The notes beneath the pieces are model-generated. The model was not told the origin of the DNA. It saw nothing but the letters and a program-made list of their open reading frames with translations, and did not search any database. Both the position numbers and the translations under genes were made by a program. From Phil1 sp963643205 (GTDB lineage: Bacteria; Bacillota; Clostridia; Christensenellales; CAG-138), in contig CAVIJJ010000001.1 in NCBI GenBank assembly GCA_963643205.1, forward strand, positions 149,805-213,804: a DNA stretch of 64,000 nucleotides. Reading direction: 5' to 3'. Numbering within the stretch: position 1 is the first letter of the stretch; each line of letters begins with the position of its first letter. Below, one piece after another: positions 44,118-53,454 of this stretch.

Positions 44118-45554
44118 CTATTCTTTTATTTTGAGAGTATTTTTGTTACTAAAATGAGTTAAAGAAACAACCAAGCCGGAGCACGCGATCAAGCCTATAA
44201 TGTTCGGCAAAACCATCAGATAGTTAAAAAAGTCCGTAAGCTCCCAAACCAAATCATTGGAGGCAACCGTGCCAAGGAATATGAACGCAAGGGCGATAAC
44301 TGTATAAACCTTAACCGCAGCCTTTTCACGCCTTTCGTTTTTGCCGAACAGATAACACACATTGATCTTTCCGAACATGTTCCATCCAAGCACGGTTGAA
44401 TACGCAAAGAAGAAGAGCGCGATTGCTATAAATATATTTCCGCCTGTTTGACCAAACAATGTACCGAATGCCATCTGGGCTAAGCTTGTTTTTTGCACGG
44501 CCAGTCCATTGTATGTCATTCCTTCCTGATAACCGTTGCAAAGAGGTCCTCCATCCGTATAAAGAGTGAGAACTATCGTTACGGCTGTTATGGTCAGAAC
44601 AACAAACGTATCAATAAACACGCCTATCATAGCTACAGTACCTTGCTCATGAGGGTCCTTAACATTAGCCTGTGCGTGCGCATGCGGAGTTGAGCCCATG
44701 CCTGCTTCATTTGAGAAAAGTCCGCGTTTGGCTCCCTGAGATACCGCTTTCTTTATTGCCGCGCCAAACGCGCCGCCAATAATTGCCTGCGGTTCAAAGG
44801 CATATTTGAATATCATTCCAAAAGCCTGCGGGACCTTGGTAATATTTGCGACAAATATTATGATACCGCCAAGCAAATAGAAAGTGGCCATAATCGGTAC
44901 AATTTTTTCGGTAACAGAAGCCAATCTGTCCATACCACCCAAGAATATGAACGCGGATATTGCAACAAGCAATAAACCAGTTATCCATGTAGGTATATTA
45001 AAAGCGTTATTTACAACTTCGCCAATTGAGTTGGACTGAACCATACAGCCAAAGAAACCCAGCGCAAGTATTATCGCTACGGCAAAAAAGCCGGCGAGGA
45101 ATTTTCCGAAGTTGCCCTTAAACGCGGTACGAATATAATATACCGGCCCGCCAAGAACGTCGCCATTTTCTTTTACTATTCGTGTTTTCTGCGCCAATAC
45201 GGCCTCAGCATAGATTGTAGCCATTCCAAGAAACGCTATAATCCACATCCAGAATATTGCGCCGGGTCCGCCGAGAAGTATAGCCCCCGACGCGCCGACA
45301 ATATTTCCGGTACCTACCTGTGCCGCAATAGCCGTAGCCAAAGCCTGAAAAGAGCTCATTCCTCCGCCATGTTTGCCTCCCTTTAGTGAAAGCTTGCCGA
45401 ACACATTCTTTATTCCCTCAGTGAAACAGCGGACCTGAACAAACCTTGTTTTTATGGAAAAATAGAGACCGCAACCAACAAGCAAAAATATAAGTACATA
45501 ATCCGTAAGATAGCTGTTGATTGTCTGAACAATTTTCAGTATAGTATCGCTCAT
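44118..45554 (-). CDS. Alanine/glycine:sodium symporter (AGCS family)
   Basis: A 478-residue symporter with about eleven transmembrane helices. The family signature region is clear: AAQVGTGNIVGASGAILLGG and PGAIFWMWIIAFLGMATIYAEAV, then GLFSNEAGMGSTPHAHAQA and a C-terminal block with TVLGWNMFGKINVCYLFG. Such proteins import alanine or glycine with sodium. GGGAGG lies before the ATG at 45554 and a good promoter further upstream. It stands alone on its strand, between two terminators. Confidence 0.92.
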   Translation of the reverse strand: MSDTILKIVQTINSYLTDYVLIFLLVGCGLYFSIKTRFVQVRCFTEGIKNVFGKLSLKGGKHGGGMSSFQALATAIAAQVGTGNIVGASGAILLGGPGAIFWMWIIAFLGMATIYAEAVLAQKTRIVKENGDVLGGPVYYIRTAFKGNFGKFLAGFFAVAIILALGFFGCMVQSNSIGEVVNNAFNIPTWITGLLLVAISAFIFLGGMDRLASVTEKIVPIMATFYLLGGIIIFVANITKVPQAFGMIFKYAFEPQAIIGGAFGAAIKKAVSQGAKRGLFSNEAGMGSTPHAHAQANVKDPHEQGTVAMIGVFIDTFVVLTITAVTIVLTLYTDGGPLCNGYQEGMTYNGLAVQKTSLAQMAFGTLFGQTGGNIFIAIALFFFAYSTVLGWNMFGKINVCYLFGKNERREKAAVKVYTVIALAFIFLGTVASNDLVWELTDFFNYLMVLPNIIGLIACSGLVVSLTHFSNKNTLKIKE

Positions 45555-45620
45555 AGCACGATATACCTCCCTGCAAGCAAAATAGAAATTTTGAATCTAT
45601 TTGCATAAATTTTAGTCGCA

Positions 45621-45649
45621 AGTATATCAAATTTCATGCTTATGCGCAA
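45621..45649 (-). promoter_or_regulatory. Promoter of alanine symporter gene
   Basis: Minus strand TTGCGC (45644-45649), 17-base spacer, TATACT (45621-45626). The -10 is good, the -35 moderate; the leader is about 60 bases. Confidence 0.68.
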
Positions 45650-45662
45650 TTAATTTTATGTT

Positions 45663-45690
45663 AAAAAATGCGAGCCGTTTGCACGGCCCG
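45663..45690 (-). terminator. Terminator of ABC exporter operon
   Basis: Minus strand stem CGGGCCGT / ACGGCTCG (one G-U pair, GCAA loop) followed by CATTTTTTAA. Confidence 0.85.
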
Positions 45691-45716
45691 CATATGTATT
45701 TGAATTTTTAAGCTGA

Positions 45717-47534
45717 TTAGTTTGCTTCGTGCTCATATTGCAGCTTATAAAGCTTATAATACACTCCACCTTTTTCAAGCAGTTCCTGATGCGAACCCTC
45801 CTCCACTATGCGGCCTTTATGCATTACAATAATGTTGTCCGCATTTTGAATTGTCGAAAGGCGATGTGCAACCATTATTGTGGTACGGCCTTCCATCAGC
45901 TTGCCTAAGGCATCCTGTATAAGCAATTCAGTTTCCGTATCGATATTAGCCGTTGCTTCGTCCAGTATCAGCACAGAAGGCTTAAAGGCCAATGCTCTGG
46001 CAAACGATATAAGCTGCCGCTGTCCGGCCGAGAACGCAGCACCACGTTCTATAACGCGATGAGAATACCCGCCATCAAGTTTTTCTATGAATCCGGCGGC
46101 GTTTACGGTCTTTGCGGCTTCTACTATTTCCTCGTCACTGATGCTTGTTTCGTTCAGGCGAATATTATCATTTACATCTCCGCTGAACAGGAAAACATCC
46201 TGAAGCATCTGGCCGACATTACGCCTAAGATCTTCAAGTCTTATCTTTTTAACATCTATGCCATCAATGGTAATGCTGCCCTTTTGAATGTCGTAATATC
46301 GGCATATCAGGTTTTGGATAGTGGTTTTGCCGGCACCGGTCGCGCCTACAAAGGCTACTCTCTGCCCCGGCTCAACGGTAAATGATACGTCTTTCAGTAC
46401 CCAGTCCTCGCCCTTATACGCAAACCAAACATTTTTGAACTCTATTCTACCTTTGAAGCTGTCTACGCTTACGGCATCCGGATCGTTCTCTATTTGCGGT
46501 TCGGTATCCATCAGCCAGAATATACGCTCGGCGCACGCGTTTGCGGATTGGATGGTATTAAACTGCTCCGCAAGCTCCTGTATAGGCTGGAAGAAGTTGC
46601 TTATATAACGCTGAAATACAACCAGTGTACCCAATGTTACTATGCCGTCCATAGCCATATGACCGCCAACGAATATAAGTATGCCAAGGGCTGTTATGTT
46701 CATAACATAGGATACGGGGCTGTATAGCGCAAACGCCATAAGCTGCTTCATATTTGTTTGGCGAAGTTTTTCGGTTTTTGTTTCAAACTCCTCTTTAACA
46801 TCATCTTCTGCCGTAAACGCCTGCACAACCTTCATACCCGACACATGCTCGGCTACAAACCCATTCAAATCAGAAATCTTTGCCCGCATTTCGCGATATA
46901 TTTTTCTGGTTGCCTTACGGAACACAAAAGTAGCAACAGTTATAAACGGAATTACGATGAAGATATACAGCGCAAGCTCAACATTATAGCTCAGCATCAT
47001 AACCATTACGCCGGCAAGTACAAAGAAACTCTTCAATATATTCACTATAACGCTTGTAAACATTTCGTTTACGGTTTCACAGTCGTTAGTTACGCGCGTA
47101 ACCAGCCTGCCTATAGGATTATCGTTATAGAAGCCTATGTGAAGCTTCATCATATGGCTGAATATGTCGTTGCGCAGGTTGTATATTATCTTTTGTCCAA
47201 CAGTGGCCAATATGCTGGCCTGAGTATACGTTAAAGCCATTACCGCAATAACGGTAGCAAGATAAAGTAAACCAAGCTTTATAACCTTTGCCAGATCATC
47301 CGCGCGAAGTTCTTTTAATTCCTCTATGCTGAAACCATCATTCGATATTTCTTCATATTTAGCAACGCATTCGTCAACGGCCTCTCCGAGTATTTGCGGC
47401 TGGTACAGCTCTAGCCACACCAATATAAGAATTATCGCAAGAGCAAGCGCAAAATAACCTATATATGGTTTAGCATAGCCAAGAAGACGGCGAGTGGGTG
47501 AGAGCTTTTTTGTGGTTGTTTTATTCATGCTCAC
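45717..47534 (-). CDS. ABC exporter half-transporter, second subunit
   Basis: A 605-residue type IV ABC exporter subunit: six transmembrane helices (about 25-325) and a nucleotide-binding domain with Walker A VGATGAGKTTIQN and Walker B VLILDEATANIDTETE, including the catalytic glutamate. Its signature motif is FSAGQRQ, a departure from the usual LSGGQ. It begins 4 bases inside the end of the upstream half-transporter, so the two should form a heterodimer of the BmrCD/TM287-288 kind. Such pairs export drugs, peptides or lipids; the substrate here is unknown. Confidence 0.92.
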   Translation of the reverse strand: MSMNKTTTKKLSPTRRLLGYAKPYIGYFALALAIILILVWLELYQPQILGEAVDECVAKYEEISNDGFSIEELKELRADDLAKVIKLGLLYLATVIAVMALTYTQASILATVGQKIIYNLRNDIFSHMMKLHIGFYNDNPIGRLVTRVTNDCETVNEMFTSVIVNILKSFFVLAGVMVMMLSYNVELALYIFIVIPFITVATFVFRKATRKIYREMRAKISDLNGFVAEHVSGMKVVQAFTAEDDVKEEFETKTEKLRQTNMKQLMAFALYSPVSYVMNITALGILIFVGGHMAMDGIVTLGTLVVFQRYISNFFQPIQELAEQFNTIQSANACAERIFWLMDTEPQIENDPDAVSVDSFKGRIEFKNVWFAYKGEDWVLKDVSFTVEPGQRVAFVGATGAGKTTIQNLICRYYDIQKGSITIDGIDVKKIRLEDLRRNVGQMLQDVFLFSGDVNDNIRLNETSISDEEIVEAAKTVNAAGFIEKLDGGYSHRVIERGAAFSAGQRQLISFARALAFKPSVLILDEATANIDTETELLIQDALGKLMEGRTTIMVAHRLSTIQNADNIIVMHKGRIVEEGSHQELLEKGGVYYKLYKLQYEHEAN

Positions 47535-49330
47535 AGCTTATACTCCTCCTTCTTCATCTTTTCAAGCAGCTGCTTATGATACAAATCAGCGTACATGCCG
47601 CCCAAGGCAACCAGCTCTTCATGATTGCCCTCCTCTATTATTTCGGCACCGTCTAAAACAATTATCTTATCGGCGTTTTGCAAGGTTGAAATGCGGTGCG
47701 CTATTATTATGTTAGTTTTTCCACTTCGCACGTTTTTCAGATTTTCGAGAATCTTTTCCTCTGTATCCGTATCTACGGCTGAAAGTGCATCATCAAGAAT
47801 CAATATTTCAGGATTCAGTATAAGTGCACGCGCTATTGAAATTCTTTGCTTCTGCCCGCCTGAAAGCGATACGCCGCGCTCGCCCACCATGGTTTCGTAA
47901 CCATCGGGGAAATCAACGATATTGTCATGAACGCATGCCATTTTTGCGGCCTGCTGTATTTCATCGAATGTTTTGCTGTGATCGCCAAAGGCGATGTTGT
48001 TGCTTATTGTATCGGAAAACAGGAAGTTATCCTGCATAACATAGCCCGTTGCGGCTCTTAAATCATGCAAAGGTATTGAGTGTATCTCCCTGCCTCCGAC
48101 ATACAGCATATTTTCGCCGGGATCAACGATCCTAAGCAGCAAGTTAACAAGAGTGGTTTTGCCAGCACCGGTACGTCCGACGATGCCAAGCGTCTGACCC
48201 GGCTTTATATGGAAAGACACATTTTTCAGCACATCCTTATCGGTCCCGGGATAACGGAACGTAAGATCGACAGCCTCAATTTCTCCCTTCACCTGCTCGT
48301 GGTCAGTTACCTCCGGCAGGGCATCCTTTATGTCTGATTCTGTGTGCAGCACATCTTCTATACGCTTAAGCGACGCGGAACCTCTCGTTACGACATTGAT
48401 TATTCGGCCTATAGATGCTATCGGCCAAACCAGCATATTAAGATACTGCACAAATGCCGAAAAATCGCCTACCGATATTCTGCCGAGAATCGCAATGTAT
48501 CCGCCGTAAGCAATCGCTATGGCCATTGAGCAGCCCGCAATCATATGCATAAACGGGAACATGAATGCCTGTACCTTCGCGTCCCGTATATTAGCCGTAC
48601 GTGATTCGCTGTTAACAGCCTCGAATGCCGCTATTTCTTTCTCTTCCTGCACAAAAGCCTTTATAACCTTCATTCCACTAAGCTTTTCCTGCACAAAGTC
48701 GGAAACATTTGAAAAAGCTTCCTGTCGCCTTGTAAAACGCTTATGCATCTCACGCCCTACGAACATGCTTACAAACGCTACCATGCTCAGCGGTACAACG
48801 GCAACAAGGCTGAGCCTTAAGTCTATCTGTATTATCATCTTCAATAAGGTGGTAACACCGATGGTTATCATATCAAGGCCCATCATTACTGTTGTGGCGA
48901 ACGTCATACGTACGGCCTCTATATCATTGGTCATATATGCCATTATTTCACCGGCATTATGCTCATGAAAATATGAAACCGGAAGCGTATTTAAGTGGTT
49001 GAATAAATCGTTTCGCATATCACGCTCTATTTTCCTTGCAGCGCCGAATATGCAATAACGCCAACCAACTCTTCCAAGAAGAACAAGTATGGCTATAATC
49101 GCCATTTTGACTATGGCAGATATAAAGTCACCGTCCGTTATAACACCTTCACCGATGCCGTCTATGACTTTACCCACAATGCGAGGTACTTCAGTTTGAG
49201 CGGTATCTATAACGATAAGTATAGCCATACCTATCAGATAGCTCCACTTGTACCTTTTGAAAAACTGCTGCGCGTATGGGCTTCTGAGAATATCCATTAT
49301 ACCCGCTTTACGCTGTTTCTTTTTTGCCAT
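47531..49330 (-). CDS. ABC exporter half-transporter, first subunit
   Basis: A 599-residue half-transporter with six transmembrane helices and an ATPase domain. Walker A is VGRTGAGKTTLVN, the signature is a canonical LSGGQKQRISIARAL, but Walker B reads ILILDDALSAVD, with aspartate in place of the catalytic glutamate. Combined with the SAGQ signature of the partner, one composite ATP site would be degenerate and the other normal, the pattern known for heterodimeric exporters. I start at the ATG at 49328-49330 (MAKKKQRKAGIM), with AAGGAAAAAAGGA upstream, and not at the ATG 15 codons earlier. Confidence 0.92.
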   Translation of the reverse strand: MAKKKQRKAGIMDILRSPYAQQFFKRYKWSYLIGMAILIVIDTAQTEVPRIVGKVIDGIGEGVITDGDFISAIVKMAIIAILVLLGRVGWRYCIFGAARKIERDMRNDLFNHLNTLPVSYFHEHNAGEIMAYMTNDIEAVRMTFATTVMMGLDMITIGVTTLLKMIIQIDLRLSLVAVVPLSMVAFVSMFVGREMHKRFTRRQEAFSNVSDFVQEKLSGMKVIKAFVQEEKEIAAFEAVNSESRTANIRDAKVQAFMFPFMHMIAGCSMAIAIAYGGYIAILGRISVGDFSAFVQYLNMLVWPIASIGRIINVVTRGSASLKRIEDVLHTESDIKDALPEVTDHEQVKGEIEAVDLTFRYPGTDKDVLKNVSFHIKPGQTLGIVGRTGAGKTTLVNLLLRIVDPGENMLYVGGREIHSIPLHDLRAATGYVMQDNFLFSDTISNNIAFGDHSKTFDEIQQAAKMACVHDNIVDFPDGYETMVGERGVSLSGGQKQRISIARALILNPEILILDDALSAVDTDTEEKILENLKNVRSGKTNIIIAHRISTLQNADKIIVLDGAEIIEEGNHEELVALGGMYADLYHKQLLEKMKKEEYKL

Positions 49331-49363
49331 TCCTTTTTTCCTTTCGCAAACATGACAAGGTAT

Positions 49364-49391
49364 ATTATATATCAAGTCAGCAAAATATCAA
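49364..49391 (-). promoter_or_regulatory. Promoter of ABC exporter operon
   Basis: Minus strand TTGATA (49386-49391), 16-base spacer, TATAAT (49364-49369). No comparable promoter was found for the plus-strand SDR gene that diverges here. Confidence 0.68.
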
Positions 49392-49505
49392 ACAATTTAA
49401 TTAGTTACTTAATCTTATTATGAAGTGCATATAACTATGGAAAAAAACCGGATTATGTGTTATGGTTTAATAGAATGTTCTTATATCTTAAACGGAGGGT
49501 ATTAA

Positions 49506-50240
49506 ATGGCGAAAACCGTTTGGATAAGCGGCGCCTCCCGGGGTATAGGCCGTGCTACAGCCTTAAACTTTGCTCGCAAAGGATATAAAATTGCCGCAGG
49601 TTATTATGAAAATGAAACGGCAATTAAAAGCCTGATGAACGAACTTGCGGAAATCGGTACAATGGCTGTTCCGGTAAAAGGTGATATTTCAAATTCATCA
49701 GTTACCCTTGATATGGCAAAGCAAATTTGTGACAAACTTGGCGGTATAGATGCTGTTGTGGCTAATGCCGGTGTTGCCCATTATTCCATGCTTGAAGAAA
49801 CCAAGTATTCAGAGTGGCAACATGTTATTGATACCGATCTCACAGGTGTTTATAATATTATTCATGCTGCCCTCCCTTCCATGCGTTCACGCGGAGGAGG
49901 AAGCATAATTACGCTTTCTTCAGTTTGGGGAATATACGGCGGTTCGTGCGAAGCGGCTTATTCGGCCGCAAAGGCCGGTGTTATAGGCCTCGCAAAGGCG
50001 TTAAGCAAAGAGCTTGGGCCATCGGGCATTCGCGTTAATTGCGTTGCTCCCGGAGTTATAGACACTGATATGATGGCAAAATTCAATAGTTACGACAAGC
50101 AGCAGCTGATAGACAGCACTCCGCTCGGAAGATTGGGTAAGCCTGAAGACGTTGCCAAGGCAATTGTCTTTCTTGCAAGCGATGATGCTTCATTTATAAC
50201 AGGACAGGTGCTTGAAGTCGGCGGCGGATTTCCTTACTAA
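49506..50240 (+). CDS. Short-chain dehydrogenase/reductase
   Basis: A 244-residue classical SDR with the NAD(P) motif ISGASRGIGRA, the structural NAG at 87-89, and a catalytic Ser139, Tyr152 and Lys156 (YSAAK). The ending with ITGQVLEVGGGF is like FabG-type 3-oxoacyl-ACP reductases, but many sugar or alcohol dehydrogenases share it. The gene is followed 28 bases later by a family 2 glycosidase and lies away from fatty-acid genes, so a carbohydrate-related role is at least as likely as FabG. GGAGG precedes the ATG. Confidence 0.85.
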   Translation: MAKTVWISGASRGIGRATALNFARKGYKIAAGYYENETAIKSLMNELAEIGTMAVPVKGDISNSSVTLDMAKQICDKLGGIDAVVANAGVAHYSMLEETKYSEWQHVIDTDLTGVYNIIHAALPSMRSRGGGSIITLSSVWGIYGGSCEAAYSAAKAGVIGLAKALSKELGPSGIRVNCVAPGVIDTDMMAKFNSYDKQQLIDSTPLGRLGKPEDVAKAIVFLASDDASFITGQVLEVGGGFPY

Positions 50241-50268
50241 AAAAGACAGTTTGACGGAGGATTTGGAT

Positions 50269-51999
50269 ATGAAAACAAAATGGGGAGAAAAAATAGACAG
50301 GAACGATGTCCTTCAGGAATATCCGCGCCCACAGCTTTGGCGGAACAGCTATATGAATCTGAACGGAGTATGGCAATACGCTATAACAAAAGCCAACGCA
50401 GTTCCGGAAAATATGGATGGAGAAATCGTAGTACCGTTTTCTCCCGAAAGTGAGCTCTCCGGGGTTAATCGCACCGTTCATCCGGATGAAACGCTTTGGT
50501 ATATGCGGCATTTTGACATTCCTTCGGGTTTTAATAATGGCCGCGTATTACTTCACTTCGGCGCAGTGGATCAGATTGCAACAGTATATGTAAACGGTAG
50601 TGAAGTCGGCAGTCATATTGGCGGCTATACTGCTTTTACGCTTGATATTACCCCCTTTATTCATCAGGAAAACGTCATAACCGTTAAAGTTACCGATTTA
50701 TCCGATACTTCATATCACTCCCGCGGAAAACAAAAAACAAAGCGCGGTGGAATATGGTATACCCCGCAAAGCGGTATATGGCAAACCGTGTGGATAGAAA
50801 GTGTTAGTGATGAATATATAGAGGATTTGCGTATAACCCCGCTTTTTGATCAGAGCGCTGTAGAGATAACTGCGTTCAGTAATTACGCGGAATCTCTAAC
50901 CGAATGCGTTGTACGCATAGGAGATATTGTTGCCTACGGAACAGCAAACCAGGCTATACTTGTAAGCATGGCCGGATTCAAGGAATGGTCTCCCGAGTCA
51001 CCTTACCTTTATGACGCAGATGTGCGCTTGGGTGATGACGATGTTGAGAGCTATTTTGCTATGCGAAAGTTTTCCGTCGGTACAGACGAAAATGATGTCC
51101 CACGCCTGATGCTGAACAATAAGCCATATTTTCACAACGGCGTTCTTGATCAAGGCTACTGGTCTGACGGGCTTTATACTGCACCCAGTGATGAAGCACT
51201 TATTTACGATATACAAAGTATGAAAGCCTTTGGCTACAATGCTCTTCGTAAGCACATAAAAATTGAGCCTATGCGCTTTTACTACCATTGTGACAGGCTA
51301 GGCATGCTCGTTTGGCAAGATATGCCATGCGGAGGTGAAAAATACAAAGCCAGTGTTATTTCAACTCCCCTGCTTGGTATAGGTGAGCTGGACGATACCG
51401 AAAAAAACTACTCCCGCTTTGGAAGAGGCAATGCCGAAGGCAGAGCACAATATTATACTGAGCTCAAAGAAATGGTGCTTCAACTTTATAATTGCCCGTG
51501 CGTAGCAATGTGGGTGCCGTTCAATGAAGGATGGGGGCAGTTTGATGCCGCCAAGGCTTGCGATATAATACTTTCTTTAGATTCAACAAGAACGATTGAC
51601 CACGCAAGCGGCTGGCATGATCAGGGTGCGGGCGATGTTAAAAGTCTGCATGTGTATTTTAAGAATTTCGATTTTAATCCGGATAAGCATGGAAGGCCTG
51701 TAGTTCTGAGCGAATTTGGAGGATTTAATCGCCGCATAAACGGCCATTGTTTCAATAAGAAAGATTTCGGCTACAGGCGTATGAAGTCAGATGATGCTTT
51801 ACTTGAAACATTTACCGAGCTTTATGAAAAAGAAATAGCCCCCGCATACGCCAAAGGGCTATCCGCTGCCATATATACTCAACTAAGCGATGTTGAAGAC
51901 GAGCTTAATGGTCTTCTTACATACGACAGAGAAATAGTAAAACTGCCGCAGCAACAAATAAACGAACTGTTTAAAAAGCTATTTACTGTTGCTAAGTAA
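50269..51999 (+). CDS. Glycoside hydrolase family 2 enzyme
   Basis: A 576-residue beta-glycosidase of family 2, in which members hydrolyse beta-galactosides, beta-glucuronides or beta-mannosides. It has the N-terminal jelly-roll (NGVWQYAIT ... VLLHFGAVDQIATVYVNGSEVG), an Ig-like middle and a TIM barrel with acid/base Glu420 in WVPFNEGWGQ and a probable nucleophile Glu482 in VVLSEFGGF. No signal peptide, so it acts in the cytoplasm on imported oligosaccharides. The start is the ATG at 50269 with GGAGG eight bases upstream. Substrate cannot be read from sequence alone. It overlaps the convergent gene at its end. Confidence 0.9.
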   Translation: MKTKWGEKIDRNDVLQEYPRPQLWRNSYMNLNGVWQYAITKANAVPENMDGEIVVPFSPESELSGVNRTVHPDETLWYMRHFDIPSGFNNGRVLLHFGAVDQIATVYVNGSEVGSHIGGYTAFTLDITPFIHQENVITVKVTDLSDTSYHSRGKQKTKRGGIWYTPQSGIWQTVWIESVSDEYIEDLRITPLFDQSAVEITAFSNYAESLTECVVRIGDIVAYGTANQAILVSMAGFKEWSPESPYLYDADVRLGDDDVESYFAMRKFSVGTDENDVPRLMLNNKPYFHNGVLDQGYWSDGLYTAPSDEALIYDIQSMKAFGYNALRKHIKIEPMRFYYHCDRLGMLVWQDMPCGGEKYKASVISTPLLGIGELDDTEKNYSRFGRGNAEGRAQYYTELKEMVLQLYNCPCVAMWVPFNEGWGQFDAAKACDIILSLDSTRTIDHASGWHDQGAGDVKSLHVYFKNFDFNPDKHGRPVVLSEFGGFNRRINGHCFNKKDFGYRRMKSDDALLETFTELYEKEIAPAYAKGLSAAIYTQLSDVEDELNGLLTYDREIVKLPQQQINELFKKLFTVAK

Positions 52000-53013
52000 A
52001 CGCACCTCACTTCCGGTAAAAAGCATTCGTACCGTACCGAGTTTATCGGTACGGTATATTTCTGCGCCGATGCTCTTCAGCCTTTGCATCGTCTCTTTAT
52101 GAGGATGTCCGTAATCGTTGTTCTTGCCTACTGAAATGACTACGGCTTTAGGCTGTACCGCTTCAAGGAAAGCCTTTGAACTTGAGGTGGACGAGCCATG
52201 ATGTCCCAACTTCAGTACATCAGCTTTAAGCAGATCTTTTTCACCTGAAAGCATTAACTCCTCTGCCCTGCTTTCCGCATCACCTGTAAGGAGCAGCGAA
52301 GTATCTCCATACGTAACTTTAACAACTATGCTTAAATCATTAAGGTTGTCAAGGTAATCCCCGCCCTCAATAGGCGAAAGCACGCGCACCTCAACATCGT
52401 CATCCCATTTTATTGTACTTTTGGAGCTTCCCCATATCGTTTTTGTCTTTATCTTTTTTCTTTCAAGCGTGCTCAAAAGTTTATCATACATGCTTGTTGT
52501 GTTTACAGCATCAGGCATATAAAACGTCCCTATTTTATAGTTTTCGGCGATTTCATTCATACTGCCCATATGATCGCTGTGGGGATGCGTCATAATCACA
52601 ACATCAAGCTTGGTTACTCCTTCATCATCAAGTACACTTTTAATGCTTGAAAACGACTCTGAAGTGCCGGCATCAATCAGCATAGTTTTTCCGTTAGGAG
52701 ACTTTAGAAATATGCTATCCCCCTGCCCCACGTTTATAAACGCGACATAGACTCCATCATAATTAGCTTTAGACAATTCGTTTATCGCGTCCCGAAGCAA
52801 TTCCGGCTTAAATATAAGTATCAATGCCAAAATAATGGCCGATACTATTGTTACAATTCGACTTTTCCCTGCAGGAACGTCCTTCTCCTGTGTCTCGCCG
52901 TCGTCTTCGCCTTTTTCTGCTTTTTTATCGCAAATAACTTTCGATTCTTCGTCGCTATGTATATTGTATGCCGAGCTGTCGTTATTTTTGCTTTTGAAGT
53001 CTTTATTCTTCAT
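51979..53013 (-). CDS. ComEC/Rec2-like metallo-beta-lactamase-fold hydrolase, membrane anchored
   Basis: A 344-residue protein: a charged N-terminus, one transmembrane helix at about 55-75, then a metallo-beta-lactamase fold with the metal motif THPHSDHMG and FINVGQGDSIFLKSP, which is the type found at the C-terminus of the DNA-uptake channel ComEC. The ComEC channel domain is absent, so this is a stand-alone relative, often annotated ComEC/Rec2-related. It may be an extracellular nuclease or phosphodiesterase. The start at 53011-53013 (MKNKDFKSKNND) has GGGAGA upstream. It overlaps the glycosidase end by 21 bases, tail to tail. Confidence 0.85.
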   Translation of the reverse strand: MKNKDFKSKNNDSSAYNIHSDEESKVICDKKAEKGEDDGETQEKDVPAGKSRIVTIVSAIILALILIFKPELLRDAINELSKANYDGVYVAFINVGQGDSIFLKSPNGKTMLIDAGTSESFSSIKSVLDDEGVTKLDVVIMTHPHSDHMGSMNEIAENYKIGTFYMPDAVNTTSMYDKLLSTLERKKIKTKTIWGSSKSTIKWDDDVEVRVLSPIEGGDYLDNLNDLSIVVKVTYGDTSLLLTGDAESRAEELMLSGEKDLLKADVLKLGHHGSSTSSSKAFLEAVQPKAVVISVGKNNDYGHPHKETMQRLKSIGAEIYRTDKLGTVRMLFTGSEVRLLSNSK

Positions 53014-53046
53014 TTCGTTCTCCCGAAATAAATATCTATATTTTGT

Positions 53047-53075
53047 ATTATATATCAAATTTAAGCCATATGGAA
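53047..53075 (-). promoter_or_regulatory. Weak promoter for ComEC-like gene
   Basis: TATAAT (53047-53052, minus strand) with a poor -35 (TTCCAT) at 17 bases. Good -10 only. Confidence 0.35.
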
Positions 53076-53094
53076 GCGATACAATTCAGATAAC

Positions 53095-53123
53095 TTGACA
53101 GTTGTTAATATTAGCAGTAAAAT
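53095..53123 (+). promoter_or_regulatory. Promoter of acyl-carrier-like gene
   Basis: TTGACA (53095-53100), 17-base spacer, TAAAAT (53118-53123). Confidence 0.82.
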
Positions 53124-53186
53124 GCGGTGTACGCATTTATGCGTGCAATTATGCATTTTTATTCGCAATTATTCGGAGGATGGATT

Positions 53187-53393
53187 ATGTCAAACAGTGA
53201 GCGGATCAAGGATATTGCCCGCGCAGTTATTGGTGAGAACACTGACAGCTGCTGCGATAAGCGTATTGATTCACTTGATCTGACAGAAATAATACTTGAG
53301 GTTGAGGAAGCTCTTGATCTTATTATTGAAGATGAAGAAAACATCTATACGCTGAATGATCTTATCAGCCGCGTAGATGCGCTTACCGCGTAA
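53187..53393 (+). CDS. Small acyl carrier protein-like protein
   Basis: A 68-residue, acidic helical protein resembling acyl or peptidyl carrier proteins: a short first helix, then DSLDLTEIILEVEEALDL, where Ser29 in the DSL motif would carry 4'-phosphopantetheine, and a final helix. The DSL position, the acidic helix II and the length fit a carrier protein, though it is shorter than AcpP and the first loop carries an unusual CC pair. GGAGG is upstream of the ATG; a longer in-frame leader starting at 53127 has no support. It stands alone with its own promoter and terminator, without synthase genes nearby. Confidence 0.7.
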   Translation: MSNSERIKDIARAVIGENTDSCCDKRIDSLDLTEIILEVEEALDLIIEDEENIYTLNDLISRVDALTA

Positions 53394-53408
53394 GCATGCA
53401 GCAGTACG

Positions 53409-53441
53409 ATACCGAAAGCGAAAGCTTTCGGTATTATTTTT
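53409..53441 (+). terminator. Terminator between carrier-like gene and DUF1653 gene
   Basis: Perfect 11-bp stem ATACCGAAAGC / GCTTTCGGTAT with a GAAA loop followed by TATTTTT. It stands just before the ribosome-binding site of the next gene, so it may attenuate read-through into it. Confidence 0.85.
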
Positions 53442-53454
53442 AAGAGGAGGTTTT

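Noticed and set aside
50212..50268. Earlier start for the glycosidase, overlapping the SDR gene
   Set aside because: It begins at a TTG within the SDR coding sequence without a ribosome-binding site; GGAGG precedes the ATG at 50269.
53095..53283. Short frame starting at the carrier-gene promoter
   Set aside because: It covers the promoter itself and shadows the carrier-like gene in another frame.
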